Counted from the first letter of the stretch, positions 44,414 through 54,263 are shown. The stretch: DNA of 64,000 nt from an uncultured Eggerthella sp. (GCA_958431815.1 CAUASB010000005.1:1-64000); one strand, 5' to 3'. Numbers and translations: made by a program. Notes: generated by a model not told the origin, from the sequence alone.

Positions 44414-45742
44414 GTGAACATCAAAGTAGAGGCTCTCGAGAACAACCAAGTGAAGTTCAGCTTCGAGGTCGACGCTGACGATGTAGACGCACGCATCAAG
44501 CGTACGTATCGTCAGGTTGCCAAGCGCTACAGCTTCCCTGGCTTCCGCCCTGGCAAGGCTCCTCGTCCCGTTATCGACAACATCATGGGCGCTGATGCGG
44601 TTCGCACCACCGTTACCGAGGATCTTGTCAACGAGGTATATCCTCAGGCACTCGAAGAAAACAACATCGTGCCTCTGCAGCGTCCCGACTACCAGTACGA
44701 GCTGGACTTGGTTGAAGATCACAAGCCCTTCAACTTCACCGCTACCGTGCAGGTAAAGCCCGAATACGAGCTTTCCAGCTACGAGCCCGTAGAGGTAGAG
44801 GTTCCCTCCACTGAGGCAACCGACGAAGAGATCGATGCTCAGATCGAAGAACTCCGTAACTACTACCACGACTTCAAGGACGCAAACGCCAACACCAAGG
44901 TAAAGCCCGGCGAATTCGTGGAGCTCACCCTTTCCGCAACCGACGAAAAGGGCAACGACGTTCCCGCCCTTTCCGCTGACCATCGTCTGTACGAGCTCGG
45001 CCAGGGTGTATACCCCGAATCCTTCGATGCAGAGCTCATTGGCCTGAAGAAGGGCGCAGAGAAGTCCTTCGACCTCGACCTTTCCGAGGATACTTCCGCT
45101 GTTGCTTCTTCCCTCGAGAAGAAGGGCGTATTCCACTTCGACGTCAAGATCGACGTTATCAAGAAGAAGATCGTTCCCGAGGTTACCGAGGAATGGGCTA
45201 AGGAAACCTTCGGCTTCGAGGGCCTTGAGGACATGCGCGGCAAGATCGCCGAGAGCATTAAGTCCCAGAAGGGCTCCAGCATGGTTCGCCGCAAGGAGAA
45301 CGAATGCCTTCTGGCTTTGGGCGAGCGTCTGGAAGGCGAACTGCCTGAGGCTATGTGCGAGCGCGAGGAAACCAACCTGCTCCAGAACTTCTATGGCCAG
45401 CTTTCCAGCATGGGCCTGACCTTCGACAAGTATCTTTCCGCTATGGACATGACCGCTGATCAGTTCAAAGAAGACAACAAGAAGCAGGCAGCTGACATCG
45501 TTCGTCAGGACCTTGCTCTTGACGCGTGGGCACGTCACTTCGACATGAAGGCAACCGAAGAAGAGGTTCACAACGAGTTCACTCAGGCTGACCTCGACGA
45601 TCCCGAGGCCATCGAGAACGAATGGCGCAAGGAAGGCCGCCTGCCCATGATCCGCGAGAGCATCGTTCGCGCTAACGCTCTGCGCGATGTTGTCGCAAAG
45701 GCAAAGGTAACCGAGGTTGCAGAGACCAAGGAAGCCGAATAG
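44414..45742 (+). CDS. tig: Trigger factor
   Basis: The 442-residue ribosome-bound chaperone begins VNIKVEALENNQVKFSFEV. The ribosome-binding motif FPGFRPGKAPRPVI is near residue 40. The middle is the peptidyl-prolyl isomerase domain and the rest forms the helical arms. The GTG at 44414 is preceded by AAGGAG. Strong codon bias suggests high expression. It is followed by clpP and clpX, the classic order. A 14-bp hairpin (45785-45798 with 45803-45816) with a short T run lies after its stop. Confidence 0.96.
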   Translation: MNIKVEALENNQVKFSFEVDADDVDARIKRTYRQVAKRYSFPGFRPGKAPRPVIDNIMGADAVRTTVTEDLVNEVYPQALEENNIVPLQRPDYQYELDLVEDHKPFNFTATVQVKPEYELSSYEPVEVEVPSTEATDEEIDAQIEELRNYYHDFKDANANTKVKPGEFVELTLSATDEKGNDVPALSADHRLYELGQGVYPESFDAELIGLKKGAEKSFDLDLSEDTSAVASSLEKKGVFHFDVKIDVIKKKIVPEVTEEWAKETFGFEGLEDMRGKIAESIKSQKGSSMVRRKENECLLALGERLEGELPEAMCEREETNLLQNFYGQLSSMGLTFDKYLSAMDMTADQFKEDNKKQAADIVRQDLALDAWARHFDMKATEEEVHNEFTQADLDDPEAIENEWRKEGRLPMIRESIVRANALRDVVAKAKVTEVAETKEAE

Positions 45743-45784
45743 GACAACCAGAGCATCTGCTCGTCCTTGATATCCTGTAATGCG

Positions 45785-45818
45785 AGGGCAGCTGTCGCTT
45801 AGGCGATGGTTGCCCTTT
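45785..45818 (+). terminator. Hairpin between tig and clpP
   Basis: Fourteen pairs (three G-T) close on a TTAG loop, followed by only three T residues. It may be a weak terminator or a processing site in a tig-clpP-clpX transcript. Confidence 0.45.
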
Positions 45819-45876
45819 CATCAATAAAAGCCCCGTCCGCATTTTCTTGCGGCATGAATGAGTGAAAGAGGCAGCT

Positions 45877-46500
45877 ATGTTTATGAATTCCCCTCAATCA
45901 GCACTCGTACCTTACGTTGTAGAGCAGTCGCCCCGCGGTGAGCGAAGCTACGACATCTATTCCCGTTTGCTCAACGAGCGCATTGTGTTCCTGGGCGAGC
46001 CCATTGACGATGCCGTCGCCAATACCGTTGTGGCCCAGCTCTTGCACCTGGAGTCCACCGACCCCGACAAGGACATCTCGCTTTACATCAACTCTCCCGG
46101 AGGATCGGTTTCTGCAGGCCTTGCCATCTATGACACCATGCAGTACATCAAGTGCGATGTTTCCACCATCTGCATGGGCTTGGCGGCATCCATGGGCTCG
46201 GTTCTGCTTACGGCGGGTGCGCCGGGCAAGCGCATCATCCTGCCCAACGCACAGGTAATGATCCATCAGCCCATGGGCGGTTCGGGCGAGCGCACCCAGC
46301 AAACCGATTTCCAGATTCTGGCAACCGAAATGAAGAAGACGCGCGACCGTTTGGAAGGCATCATCGCCAAGCATTGCGGCCAGCCGGTGGAAAAGGTTCA
46401 CGCCGACTCCGAGCGCGACAACTGGATGACCGCTGAAGAGGCATGTGCTTACGGCCTGGTAGACAAGGTTGTGGCATCTCGTTTCGCCTCTAACGACTAG
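45877..46500 (+). CDS. clpP: ATP-dependent Clp protease proteolytic subunit
   Basis: The 207-residue serine protease has catalytic Ser in [11 protein letters not shown] and His in MIHQPMGG, with the Asp later. [14 protein letters not shown] is the family head. Fourteen subunits form the barrel fed by ClpX. ATG 45877 follows GAAAGAGG; a GTG at 45862 is a weaker choice. Confidence 0.96.
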   Translation: MFMNSPQSALVPYVVEQSPRGERSYDIYSRLLNERIVFLGEPIDDAVANTVVAQLLHLESTDPDKDISLYINSPGGSVSAGLAIYDTMQYIKCDVSTICMGLAASMGSVLLTAGAPGKRIILPNAQVMIHQPMGGSGERTQQTDFQILATEMKKTRDRLEGIIAKHCGQPVEKVHADSERDNWMTAEEACAYGLVDKVVASRFASND

Positions 46501-46518
46501 AAAGCAGAGTAAGCACTA

Positions 46519-47880
46519 ATGACCGATCAGACGGGATCTGTTCCCCCTGTACGCGACGATATCCACTGCACGTTCTGCGGCAAGACGCCCGACCAGGTGA
46601 ATGCCATGATCTCCGGTCCGGATGGCATCTTCATCTGCGACGAGTGCATTTCGCTTTCCGCCGAGGCCATGATGGCCGACTTGAACCTGCGTGGCCTTGA
46701 GTCCGATGCGCTCAACCATGTGCTTCAGGTTACGGCCGACGCCGAAGAGGAAGAGCATGCCGAAAGCGGTGCGCCGGTTTTGGACAAGCTTCCTACGCCG
46801 CGTGAGCTGTTCGAGCAGCTCTCCGAGCATGTGGTTGGCCAGGAAGAAGCCAAGCGAGCCCTTTCCGTTGCGGTGTACAACCACTACAAGCGCGTGAGCT
46901 TGGGCGAATCGGCCGACAGCGGCGATGTCGAGCTTGCCAAGAGCAACATCATGCTGCTGGGCCCCACAGGTTCAGGCAAGACGCTGCTTGCCCAGACGCT
47001 GGCGCGCACGTTGAAGGTGCCGTTTGCCATCGCCGATGCCACCACGCTCACCGAAGCGGGCTATGTGGGCGAAGACGTTGAGAACATCTTGCTGAAGCTC
47101 ATCACGGCGGCAGATTTCGATATCTCCCGTGCCGAAGTGGGCATCATCTACATCGACGAGATCGACAAGGTTGCCCGCAAAGCGGAAAACCTTTCCATCA
47201 CGCGCGACGTTTCGGGCGAAGGTGTGCAGCAGGCACTGCTCAAGATTGTTGAGGGCTGCGAGGCTTCCGTGCCTCCGCAAGGCGGCCGCAAGCATCCTCA
47301 GCAGGAGCTTATCCACATCGACACCACGAACATCCTGTTCATTTTGGGCGGCGCATTCGTTGGCTTGCCGGACATCATTGCCGAGCGCGTTGGCAAGACC
47401 AACATCGGCTTCGGATCCGACATGCCCGAGTCGAAGCGTGCCGCCGATGCCGAGTTGCTTGCCCAGGTTCTTCCCGAGGACCTGCATAAGTTCGGCATGA
47501 TCCCCGAGTTCGTTGGACGTATCCCGGTTATCACGGCGCTCAAGGAACTTTCGGAGGAAGATTTGGTCCGCGTGCTCACCGAGCCGAAGAATGCCCTGGT
47601 GAAGCAGTACACCGTGATGTTCAAGTATGAGGATTCCGATTTGATCTTCGAAGACGACGCGCTCACCGCAATTGCCGAGCGTGCCATCGAGCATCAGACC
47701 GGTGCCCGCGGCCTGCGCAGCATCTGCGAAAAGGCGTTGATGGACGTAATGTACGAGCTGCCTGAACATGAGGGCCACACCCGTGTCGTTATCCGCCGAA
47801 GCGACATCGAGGGAACCACGAAGCCTGTTATCGAGCATGTTGATGCCGACGACGCTGCTTCTGAAAAGCCCGAGGCATAG
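46519..47880 (+). CDS. clpX: ATP-dependent Clp protease ATP-binding subunit ClpX
   Basis: The 453-residue unfoldase has an N-terminal C4 zinc finger (CTFCGKT and CDECI). The AAA+ domain has Walker [11 protein letters not shown] and Walker [13 protein letters not shown], and the [11 protein letters not shown] segment and C-terminal helical domain follow. It loads substrates into ClpP, encoded 18 bases upstream. Confidence 0.97.
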   Translation: MTDQTGSVPPVRDDIHCTFCGKTPDQVNAMISGPDGIFICDECISLSAEAMMADLNLRGLESDALNHVLQVTADAEEEEHAESGAPVLDKLPTPRELFEQLSEHVVGQEEAKRALSVAVYNHYKRVSLGESADSGDVELAKSNIMLLGPTGSGKTLLAQTLARTLKVPFAIADATTLTEAGYVGEDVENILLKLITAADFDISRAEVGIIYIDEIDKVARKAENLSITRDVSGEGVQQALLKIVEGCEASVPPQGGRKHPQQELIHIDTTNILFILGGAFVGLPDIIAERVGKTNIGFGSDMPESKRAADAELLAQVLPEDLHKFGMIPEFVGRIPVITALKELSEEDLVRVLTEPKNALVKQYTVMFKYEDSDLIFEDDALTAIAERAIEHQTGARGLRSICEKALMDVMYELPEHEGHTRVVIRRSDIEGTTKPVIEHVDADDAASEKPEA

Positions 47881-47896
47881 CATATTTCTCCCGTAT

Positions 47897-47934
47897 AGCC
47901 GTCGCATGCCCCGCAAAGGGTTGATGCGGCGGCT
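47897..47934 (+). terminator. Hairpin after clpX
   Basis: AGCCGTCGCAT (47897-47907) pairs with ATGCGGCGGCT (47924-47934), one G-T pair. Only three T residues follow, so this is a weak terminator at best. Confidence 0.4.
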
Positions 47935-47987
47935 TTCGGGCTGTTTACTGGAACAAGCAGATTTTTAGAACTTTGGAAGGAAAAGGC

Positions 47988-50651
47988 ATGGCATCTGACA
48001 AAAAGGCAGAGCAGTCCTACCAGGATTGGGAAAAGCCGCTTTTCGACGCCTGGAAGAAACAAGGCTACTTTGGCCGTACGCCCGGATTCGGTAAAAACGG
48101 TGCTAACACGTACACCATCGTTATCCCCCCGCCGAACGTGACGGGCATGCTGCATATGGGCCATGCCTTGAACGACACCATCCAGGACACCTGCATCCGC
48201 CGTGCCCGCATGCAGGGCTATCAGACCCGCTGGATCCTGGGAACCGACCATGCCGGCATTGCCACGCAGACCAAGGTGGATAAGAAGCTGGCCGAAGAGG
48301 GCATTTCCCGCCTGGAAATCGGCCGCGAGAAGTTCATCGATGCGTGCTGGGATTGGCGCGAGGACTACGGCAACACCATCGTGAAGCAGATTGCCGGCAT
48401 GGGCTGCTCGTGCGACTACGACGACGAGAAGTTCACCATGTCGCCTGAATACGCCCACGCGGTGCGCAAGGTGTTCTGCGACTGGTACCACGACGACTTG
48501 ATCTACAAGGGCCGCCGCATTGTGAACTGGTGCCCATCGTGCACCACCGCTATCGCCGACGATGAAGCAGAATACGTCGATGAAAAAGGCCATCTGTGGT
48601 ACTTGCGCTACCCACTTTCCGAACCGGTTGACGGCATGGAATACGTGATCGTGGCAACCACGCGTCCTGAAACCATGCTGGGCGACACCGGTGTTGCCGT
48701 GAACCCGAAGGACGAGCGTTACAAGCACCTTATCGGCAAGACTATCGATCTGCCCATCGTTGGCCGTAAGATCCCGATTTTCGCCGACTACTATGTAGAT
48801 TCCGAGTTCGGTACCGGCTGTGTGAAAACCACCCCGGCACACGACCCGAACGACTACGCCATGGGCCAGCGCAACAATCTCGAGCAGATCAACATCTTCG
48901 ACGAGCATGCTGTTGTCGTGGAAGGCTACGGCAAGTTCAGCGGCATGACGCGCGATGAGGCACGCGAGGCCGTTGTGGCCGAGTTCGAGGCACTGGGCCT
49001 GCTTGATCATGTCGAAGACCACGACCACTCCGTTATGACGTGCTACCGCTGCCATACCAAGCTCGAGCCGTGGTTGTCCGAGCAGTGGTTCGTTGCCGTT
49101 GACCGTTTGAAGAAGCGTGCTGCCGAAGTTGTGGAAAACGGCGAGATCAAGTTCCATCCTGCCCGCTGGAAGCAGGTGTACCTGGACTGGTTGGAGAACC
49201 TGAAGGACTGGTGCATTTCCCGTCAGCTGTGGTGGGGTCATCGTATCCCGATGTTCTACTGCGATTCCTGCGGGTGGGAAGACGCGCTGATGGAAGACAC
49301 CGACGTGTGCCCGAAGTGTGGCGGACACGTGCATCAGGATGAAGACGTGCTTGACACGTGGTTCTCTTCCCAGCTGTGGCCTTTCGCTACGCAGGGTTGG
49401 CCCGAAACCGACGAAGAGCTGAAGCGCACCTATCCTACGCAGATGCTTTCCACCGCCCGCGACATCATGGGCCTGTGGGTTGCACGCATGGTTATGTCTT
49501 CGCTGTACTTCACCGACCAGATTCCGTTCAAGGACGTCATCATCCACCCGACGGTGATGGCCGCCGACGGCAAGCCCATGTCGAAGAGCCGCGGCAACGG
49601 TGTCGATCCGCTGAAGCTGATGCAGGACTACGGTGCCGATGGCATGCGCTTCGGTCTGCTTATGCAGGTCACCGGCGCTCAGGATTTGAAGTTCAACGAG
49701 AACAAGCTGGTAAGCAGCCGCAACTTCGCAAACAAGGTGCGCAACGCCGCCCGTTTCGTGAACATGAACTTGGAAGGCTTCGAGCCTGGCGCCCCCGAGC
49801 CTGTTACCGAGGCCGACCGTTGGATGTTCTCGCGTCTGGCTCGCCTGGTTCGCTCGCTTGACGAGGCGTACGCCGAATTCGAGTTCGCCGATGTTGCCCG
49901 CGAGCTGTATTCGTTCTTCTGGAACGAGTTCTGCGACTGGTATATCGAGCTTTCCAAGGCTCGCCTGAATGCCGGTGGGGAAGAACGTGCTGCCATGCAG
50001 CGCAACCTGGTGTTCGTTCTCGACACGGCGCTTCGCCTGCTGCATCCTGCCATGCCGTTCGTTACCGAGCAGATTTACCAGGAGCTCCCCGGCGAAAAGG
50101 AGGCACCGTACTTGATGGTTGCCTCGTGGCCCGATGCTGACGAGCTGGAGAAGTACATCGACGAGGAAGCCGAGCAGGTTATCACCATGGTTACCCAGGT
50201 GGTTTCCGGCATCCGCTCTATTCGTGCGCGTTACGGCATCTCTCCTCGCGCTGAGCTTGAGGCGGTAGTGAAGGCCCAGGATGCGGACGCTGCTTCGCTG
50301 TTCGAGAGCCAGGTTGAGCTCATTTCCACGTTGGCGAATGCGAAGATCGCTTCCGTTTCCGTCGATGCGGTTCGTCCTGAGGAATCGAGTGTGTGCTTGG
50401 CCAACGGCGTCGAGGTGTACGTTGCCCTTTCGGGTTTGGTCGACTTCAACAAGGAGCGTGCTCGTCTGGAAAAGGAAATCGGCAAGCTGGAAAAGGACTT
50501 CACCAAGTTCGACAAGAAGCTTTCGAACCCCGGATTCCTTTCGAAGGCAGCGCCCGAGGTTATCGAGAAGGACCGCACCAAGCTGGCGGACATTACCGAT
50601 CGCCTGACGCGCTTGCGTGCTGAGCTTGCTGAGATTTCCCAGGAAGGCTAG
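47988..50651 (+). CDS. valS: Valyl-tRNA synthetase
   Basis: The 887-residue class I synthetase has the HIGH-type motif PPNVTGMLHMGHAL and the KMSKS motif KPMSKSRGNGVDP. The editing domain contains ATTRPETMLGDTGVAVNP and TTPAHDPNDYAMG. The C-terminal coiled coil (NKERARLEKEIGKLEKDF) is typical of ValRS. The ATG at 47988 follows GGAAGGAAAAGG. Confidence 0.97.
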   Translation: MASDKKAEQSYQDWEKPLFDAWKKQGYFGRTPGFGKNGANTYTIVIPPPNVTGMLHMGHALNDTIQDTCIRRARMQGYQTRWILGTDHAGIATQTKVDKKLAEEGISRLEIGREKFIDACWDWREDYGNTIVKQIAGMGCSCDYDDEKFTMSPEYAHAVRKVFCDWYHDDLIYKGRRIVNWCPSCTTAIADDEAEYVDEKGHLWYLRYPLSEPVDGMEYVIVATTRPETMLGDTGVAVNPKDERYKHLIGKTIDLPIVGRKIPIFADYYVDSEFGTGCVKTTPAHDPNDYAMGQRNNLEQINIFDEHAVVVEGYGKFSGMTRDEAREAVVAEFEALGLLDHVEDHDHSVMTCYRCHTKLEPWLSEQWFVAVDRLKKRAAEVVENGEIKFHPARWKQVYLDWLENLKDWCISRQLWWGHRIPMFYCDSCGWEDALMEDTDVCPKCGGHVHQDEDVLDTWFSSQLWPFATQGWPETDEELKRTYPTQMLSTARDIMGLWVARMVMSSLYFTDQIPFKDVIIHPTVMAADGKPMSKSRGNGVDPLKLMQDYGADGMRFGLLMQVTGAQDLKFNENKLVSSRNFANKVRNAARFVNMNLEGFEPGAPEPVTEADRWMFSRLARLVRSLDEAYAEFEFADVARELYSFFWNEFCDWYIELSKARLNAGGEERAAMQRNLVFVLDTALRLLHPAMPFVTEQIYQELPGEKEAPYLMVASWPDADELEKYIDEEAEQVITMVTQVVSGIRSIRARYGISPRAELEAVVKAQDADAASLFESQVELISTLANAKIASVSVDAVRPEESSVCLANGVEVYVALSGLVDFNKERARLEKEIGKLEKDFTKFDKKLSNPGFLSKAAPEVIEKDRTKLADITDRLTRLRAELAEISQEG

Positions 50652-50653
50652 GC

Positions 50654-51079
50654 ATGAACGGCTTTCTTTCCCAGTTCCTTACCAGCGAGATTCAGATGGT
50701 GCTCATTGCCCTGTTGGTGATGCTCGTCGTTATCTACGTGCTCTCCATTTTCTGGGCAGTGCGTGATGCTCAGTCGCGCGGGTTCGGCTGGGCGTGGGGC
50801 TTGCTTTCCATCCTGCCCATTGTTGGCTTGATTGCCTACTGCATGGTCCGCCCGCCTCTTCTGCAGGCCGACCGTGAAGAGCAGGATTTGGAGCTTGCCC
50901 TGAAACAACGCGAACTGATGAAATACGGCGATTGCGCCAATTGCGGATATCCCGTCGAGGCGGATTACGTGATGTGCCCGAATTGCCATACGCGCTTGAA
51001 GAACCTGTGCCCTACGTGTCACCATGCTCTTGATCCTTCGTGGAGCGTGTGCCCGTACTGCACAACAAAGATCAAGTAG
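50654..51079 (+). CDS. Small membrane protein with double zinc ribbon
   Basis: The 141-residue protein has two hydrophobic segments at about 10-35 and 45-65, resembling the N-terminal membrane domain of cardiolipin-synthase-like proteins (PLDc_N type: FWAVRDAQSRGFGWAWGLL). A cytosolic tail follows with four CXXC knuckles: CANC, CPNC, CPTC and CPYC, a double zinc ribbon. It starts 2 bases after valS, so the two are co-translated. Its function is unknown; a membrane scaffold or sensor role is a guess. Confidence 0.8.
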   Translation: MNGFLSQFLTSEIQMVLIALLVMLVVIYVLSIFWAVRDAQSRGFGWAWGLLSILPIVGLIAYCMVRPPLLQADREEQDLELALKQRELMKYGDCANCGYPVEADYVMCPNCHTRLKNLCPTCHHALDPSWSVCPYCTTKIK

Positions 51080-51103
51080 CTGCCTGACATACAAAGGCGG
51101 CTT

Positions 51104-51170
51104 AAGGCTCAGCCCGACCCGTTTTGTCTGCAAGGGACAAGGCGGTGCCTGGCTGGGTCTTGCTGTTTTT
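51104..51170 (+). terminator. Large structured terminator after the valS unit
   Basis: An 11-bp outer stem (51104-51114 with 51151-51161, three G-T pairs) encloses a 10-bp inner stem (51119-51128 with 51136-51145). GCTG and then TTTTT (51166-51170) follow. Confidence 0.6.
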
Positions 51171-51197
51171 GACGCTAGACGCCTATTCCCCTATGGG
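51169..51197 (+). promoter_or_regulatory. Candidate thrS promoter
   Basis: TTGACG (51169-51174) and TATGGG (51192-51197) are 17 bases apart, directly after the preceding terminator. A GGACGC/GCGTCC hairpin (51256-51274) lies in the leader. No T-box motif is seen in this leader. Confidence 0.4.
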
Positions 51198-51295
51198 CTG
51201 TGCTAAGGTAAGGCGAGCTATGTGTTACCATGGCACGTTCGTTGATGGTTTGCATGGACGCGCGCTTGGCGTCCGACGCAAGAAAGGAAACGATT

Positions 51296-53188
51296 GTGGA
51301 AATTATTCTCCCAGATGGGTCGAAGAAGACCCTCGAGGAAGGCGCCACTGTATACGACGTGGCAGCATCTATCGGCACCAGTCTTGCTAAAGCTGCGCTT
51401 GCCGGCAAGGTCAACGGCGAGCTGGTGGACGTTACCGCTCCGGTAACCGACGGCGCAACCATCGAAATCATTACCAACAAGAGCCCCGAGGCTCTTTCCA
51501 TCATGCGCCATTCCTGTGCGCACATCATGGCGGAAGCGGTGCAGGAGCTGTTCCCAGGGGCGCAGATCGCTTTCGGCCCTGCTACCGACAACGGCTATTT
51601 CTACGATTTCGAGCTGCCCGAGAACATCTCGTCTGACGATTTCCCGGCAATCGAGAAGAAGATGGCCCAGATCGTGAAGAAGAACGAGCCCTTCGTGCGC
51701 GAAGTGGTTTCCGTTGAGGAAGCGAAGAAGATCTTCGCCGACCAGCGCTTCAAGCTCGAGCATATCGACGACTTGGCCGACGAGGAGATTTCCATCTACC
51801 GTCATGGCAACTTCGTTGATCTGTGCTCGGGCCCGCATGTTCCTTCCGCTGGCAAGATCGGCGCTTTCAAGATGATGAAGCTCGCTGGTGCCTATTGGCG
51901 CGGCGATGCCAACCGCGAGCAGCTGCAGCGTTTGTACGGCACGGCATTTTTCAAGAAGGCCGATCTGGACGAGTACCTGCACAACCTTGAAGAGGCCGAA
52001 AAGCGCGACCATCGCCGCATCGGCCGCGAAATGGACATCTTCATGATGCGCGAGGAGGCACCGGGCTTCCCGTTCTTCCTGCCCAACGGCATGATTCTGA
52101 AGAACACGCTGCTCGATTACTGGCGCGAGATCCATCACAAGGCCGGCTACGTGGAGATTTCCACGCCGCTTATCATGAGCAAGCAGCTGTGGGAAACCTC
52201 CGGCCATTGGGATCACTACAAGGACAACATGTACTCCACCATGATCGATGAAGAGGAGTACTGCGTGAAGCCCATGAACTGCCCTGGCGGCGTTCTGGTG
52301 TATGCTTCCAAGCCCCATAGCTATCGTGACCTGCCCATTCGTGCAGGCGAAATCGGCACGGTGCATCGTCACGAGCTGCGCGGTGCCCTGCATGGCCTGT
52401 TCCGCGTTCGCTGCTTCAACCAGGACGATGCCCATCTGTTCGTGCGCCCCGACCAGCTTACCGACGAGATCATCGGTGTAGTGAAGCTGATCGACTCGGT
52501 GTACCAGCAGTTCGGCTTCAAGTATCATGTTGAGCTTTCTACCCGCCCCGAGGATTCGATGGGATCCGATGAGGAATGGGCAGCAGCAGAAGAGGGCTTG
52601 AAGACGGCGCTCGACAAGCTGGGCATGGACTACGAGGTGAACGAAGGCGACGGCGCCTTCTACGGTCCGAAGATCGACTTCCATCTGCAGGATTCCATCG
52701 GACGTACGTGGCAGTGCGGCACGGTGCAGCTTGACTTCCAGATGCCCCAGAACTTCAACCTGGAGTACACCGACCACGACGGCACGAAGAAGCGTCCGGT
52801 AATGCTTCATCGCGTGTGCTTTGGCTCGGTAGAGCGCTTTATCGGCATCCTTATCGAGCACTATGCGGGCAAGTTCCCCGTATGGCTTGCTCCTACGCAG
52901 GTTAAGATCCTGCCGGTGTCCGAGAAGAGCCGCGACTATGCCCATAAGGTGGCGGCGCAGATCGAGGCAGCCGGCATTCGCGTTACGGTAGACAACCGCG
53001 ACGAGAAGATCGGCTACAAGATCCGTGAGGCACGAAGCATCGATCGCGTTCCTTACATGCTTATCCTTGGCGAAAAGGAAGCGTCCGAAGGCAACATCTC
53101 GGTACGCGACCGTTCCAATGAAACGGTTCCTTCGACGGTTGAGGATTTCTGTGCGAAGGTTCTCGAAGAGATTCGTACCCGTTCCTAG
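51296..53188 (+). CDS. thrS: Threonyl-tRNA synthetase
   Basis: The 630-residue class II synthetase has an N-terminal TGS domain (VEIILPDGSKKTLEEGATV), the editing domain with RHSCAHIMAEAVQELFP and the HXXXH/zinc set, and core motif 2 YRDLPIRAGEIGTVHRHE. The core ends with motif 3 around RVCFGSVERFIGILIEHY, and the anticodon-binding domain closes the protein. The GTG at 51296 follows AAAGGA and matches the family N-terminus. Confidence 0.96.
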   Translation: MEIILPDGSKKTLEEGATVYDVAASIGTSLAKAALAGKVNGELVDVTAPVTDGATIEIITNKSPEALSIMRHSCAHIMAEAVQELFPGAQIAFGPATDNGYFYDFELPENISSDDFPAIEKKMAQIVKKNEPFVREVVSVEEAKKIFADQRFKLEHIDDLADEEISIYRHGNFVDLCSGPHVPSAGKIGAFKMMKLAGAYWRGDANREQLQRLYGTAFFKKADLDEYLHNLEEAEKRDHRRIGREMDIFMMREEAPGFPFFLPNGMILKNTLLDYWREIHHKAGYVEISTPLIMSKQLWETSGHWDHYKDNMYSTMIDEEEYCVKPMNCPGGVLVYASKPHSYRDLPIRAGEIGTVHRHELRGALHGLFRVRCFNQDDAHLFVRPDQLTDEIIGVVKLIDSVYQQFGFKYHVELSTRPEDSMGSDEEWAAAEEGLKTALDKLGMDYEVNEGDGAFYGPKIDFHLQDSIGRTWQCGTVQLDFQMPQNFNLEYTDHDGTKKRPVMLHRVCFGSVERFIGILIEHYAGKFPVWLAPTQVKILPVSEKSRDYAHKVAAQIEAAGIRVTVDNRDEKIGYKIREARSIDRVPYMLILGEKEASEGNISVRDRSNETVPSTVEDFCAKVLEEIRTRS

Positions 53189-53212
53189 GGGTTTTCCACG
53201 CTAACTGTTGTG

Positions 53213-53243
53213 AAGAGGCTGTCCGATAAGGGCAGCCTCTTTT
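53213..53243 (+). terminator. Intrinsic terminator after thrS
   Basis: A 12-bp stem with one G-T pair (53213-53224 with 53230-53241), a GATAA loop and TTTT. Confidence 0.75.
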
Positions 53244-53354
53244 GCGTTGGTAACGGGAGCGTGTCGGAATTATAAGAGGGACATGCTCATGGTAGAATTG
53301 CATCAAGAAATGACACTTGCCAAGTTGCATTTGGCAGAAGGAAGGAGACCGAAC

Positions 53355-53663
53355 ATGGTTCCTCACATTACCCAGGAAGAGTTTGCTGAAAAGGTTGAGA
53401 ACGTCCCGTACCCGGTGCTGGTTGATTTCTTCGCAACGTGGTGCGGCCCTTGCAAGATGATGGCGCCTGTTCTCGATGAGGTTGCCGTTGCCAAGCAGGG
53501 TAAGGCTGCGGTGTACAAGGTCGATGTCGATCAGGAGCCCGAGCTTGCGCAGCGCTTTGGCGTGATGAGCGTGCCGACCCTCGTCGTGTTCAAGGGCGGC
53601 TCTATTGCCAAGCAGTTCGTGGGCGTGCAGCCCAAACAGGCCCTTGAAGAGGCGCTTGCTTAA
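53355..53663 (+). CDS. trxA: Thioredoxin
   Basis: The 102-residue protein has the redox centre FFATWCGPCKMMAP and the cis-Pro loop VMSVPTLVVFKGG. It is reduced by the thioredoxin reductase encoded 600 bases on. ATG 53355 follows AAGGAGA. A TAGAAT box lies at 53293-53298. Confidence 0.96.
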   Translation: MVPHITQEEFAEKVENVPYPVLVDFFATWCGPCKMMAPVLDEVAVAKQGKAAVYKVDVDQEPELAQRFGVMSVPTLVVFKGGSIAKQFVGVQPKQALEEALA

Positions 53664-53684
53664 AAAGAGCGGGAAGCTGCTGCG

Positions 53685-54155
53685 CTAGTCGCGATGGTTT
53701 TTCGTGAAGGCGCGGTAACTTTCCTCCAGTTCGCGAAGCTCATCGGGCGAAAGCTCGGTGAGCTTTCGCATATGCTCGTCGAATGCCATGATGGTGTCGT
53801 TTCTGCGCAAGCGCATCATTTCGTTGTAGTAATTAACCACCGTGCCGGTTATCAGGGCAACCACAACAAGCGACGATAAACCGATCAGTATGGTGATGGC
53901 GCGGCATGCTGTGGAGTGTGCAACGATATCGCCGAACCCGATGGTGGTAATGGCCTGAAACGCATACCATATCGCATTTCCAAAGGTGGGAAACGTTTCT
54001 GGTTCCAATAGGCAAAGCAGTGCGCAGCACGCGATGAGGAATACCCCGTAGCCGACGAACAGCCCGTAGCCGCCGATTTGCTTAAAGGCGTTTTTCAGCA
54101 CGGTAAAAGACTGTCGCGCTGAGCGAAGGGGCTTTTTCGTGTTCGGGTTGTTCAA
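53685..54155 (-). CDS. Two-helix potassium-channel-like protein
   Basis: The only minus-strand gene supported in the window, about 156 residues. Two hydrophobic helices flank a pore loop with the selectivity filter TTIGFGDIVAHS; the usual potassium filter is TVGYGD, so Tyr is replaced by Phe. A charged C-terminal helix (ELSPDELRELEESYRAF) is cytosolic. The TTG at 54155 is chosen because GAGG lies just upstream and a TACAAT -10 box (plus positions 54186-54191) stands before it; an ATG at 54224 would lengthen it by 23 residues but places the promoter inside the gene. It belongs to the Ion_trans_2 class; the ion is inferred. Confidence 0.75.
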   Translation of the reverse strand: MNNPNTKKPLRSARQSFTVLKNAFKQIGGYGLFVGYGVFLIACCALLCLLEPETFPTFGNAIWYAFQAITTIGFGDIVAHSTACRAITILIGLSSLVVVALITGTVVNYYNEMMRLRRNDTIMAFDEHMRKLTELSPDELRELEESYRAFTKNHRD

Positions 54156-54263
54156 AACGCCTCGTTTCCTTAGATGTGAACATTCATTGTACGCCGAAAA
54201 CAGCGGGGTAGGCTTCAGGCGCATGTGGTGTGTGCCCCTGATTGGCAGAAGGGAAGGATTTCG

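Noticed and set aside
47694..50045. Minus-strand open frame of 783 codons opposite clpX and valS
   Set aside because: It is antisense to clear clpX and valS coding sequence and shows no protein family features. Similar long shadows occur across this GC-rich window.
51080..51295. T-box or other riboswitch before thrS
   Set aside because: No T-box sequence or AGAGAG bulge is present; the structure there is better read as the terminator of the upstream unit.
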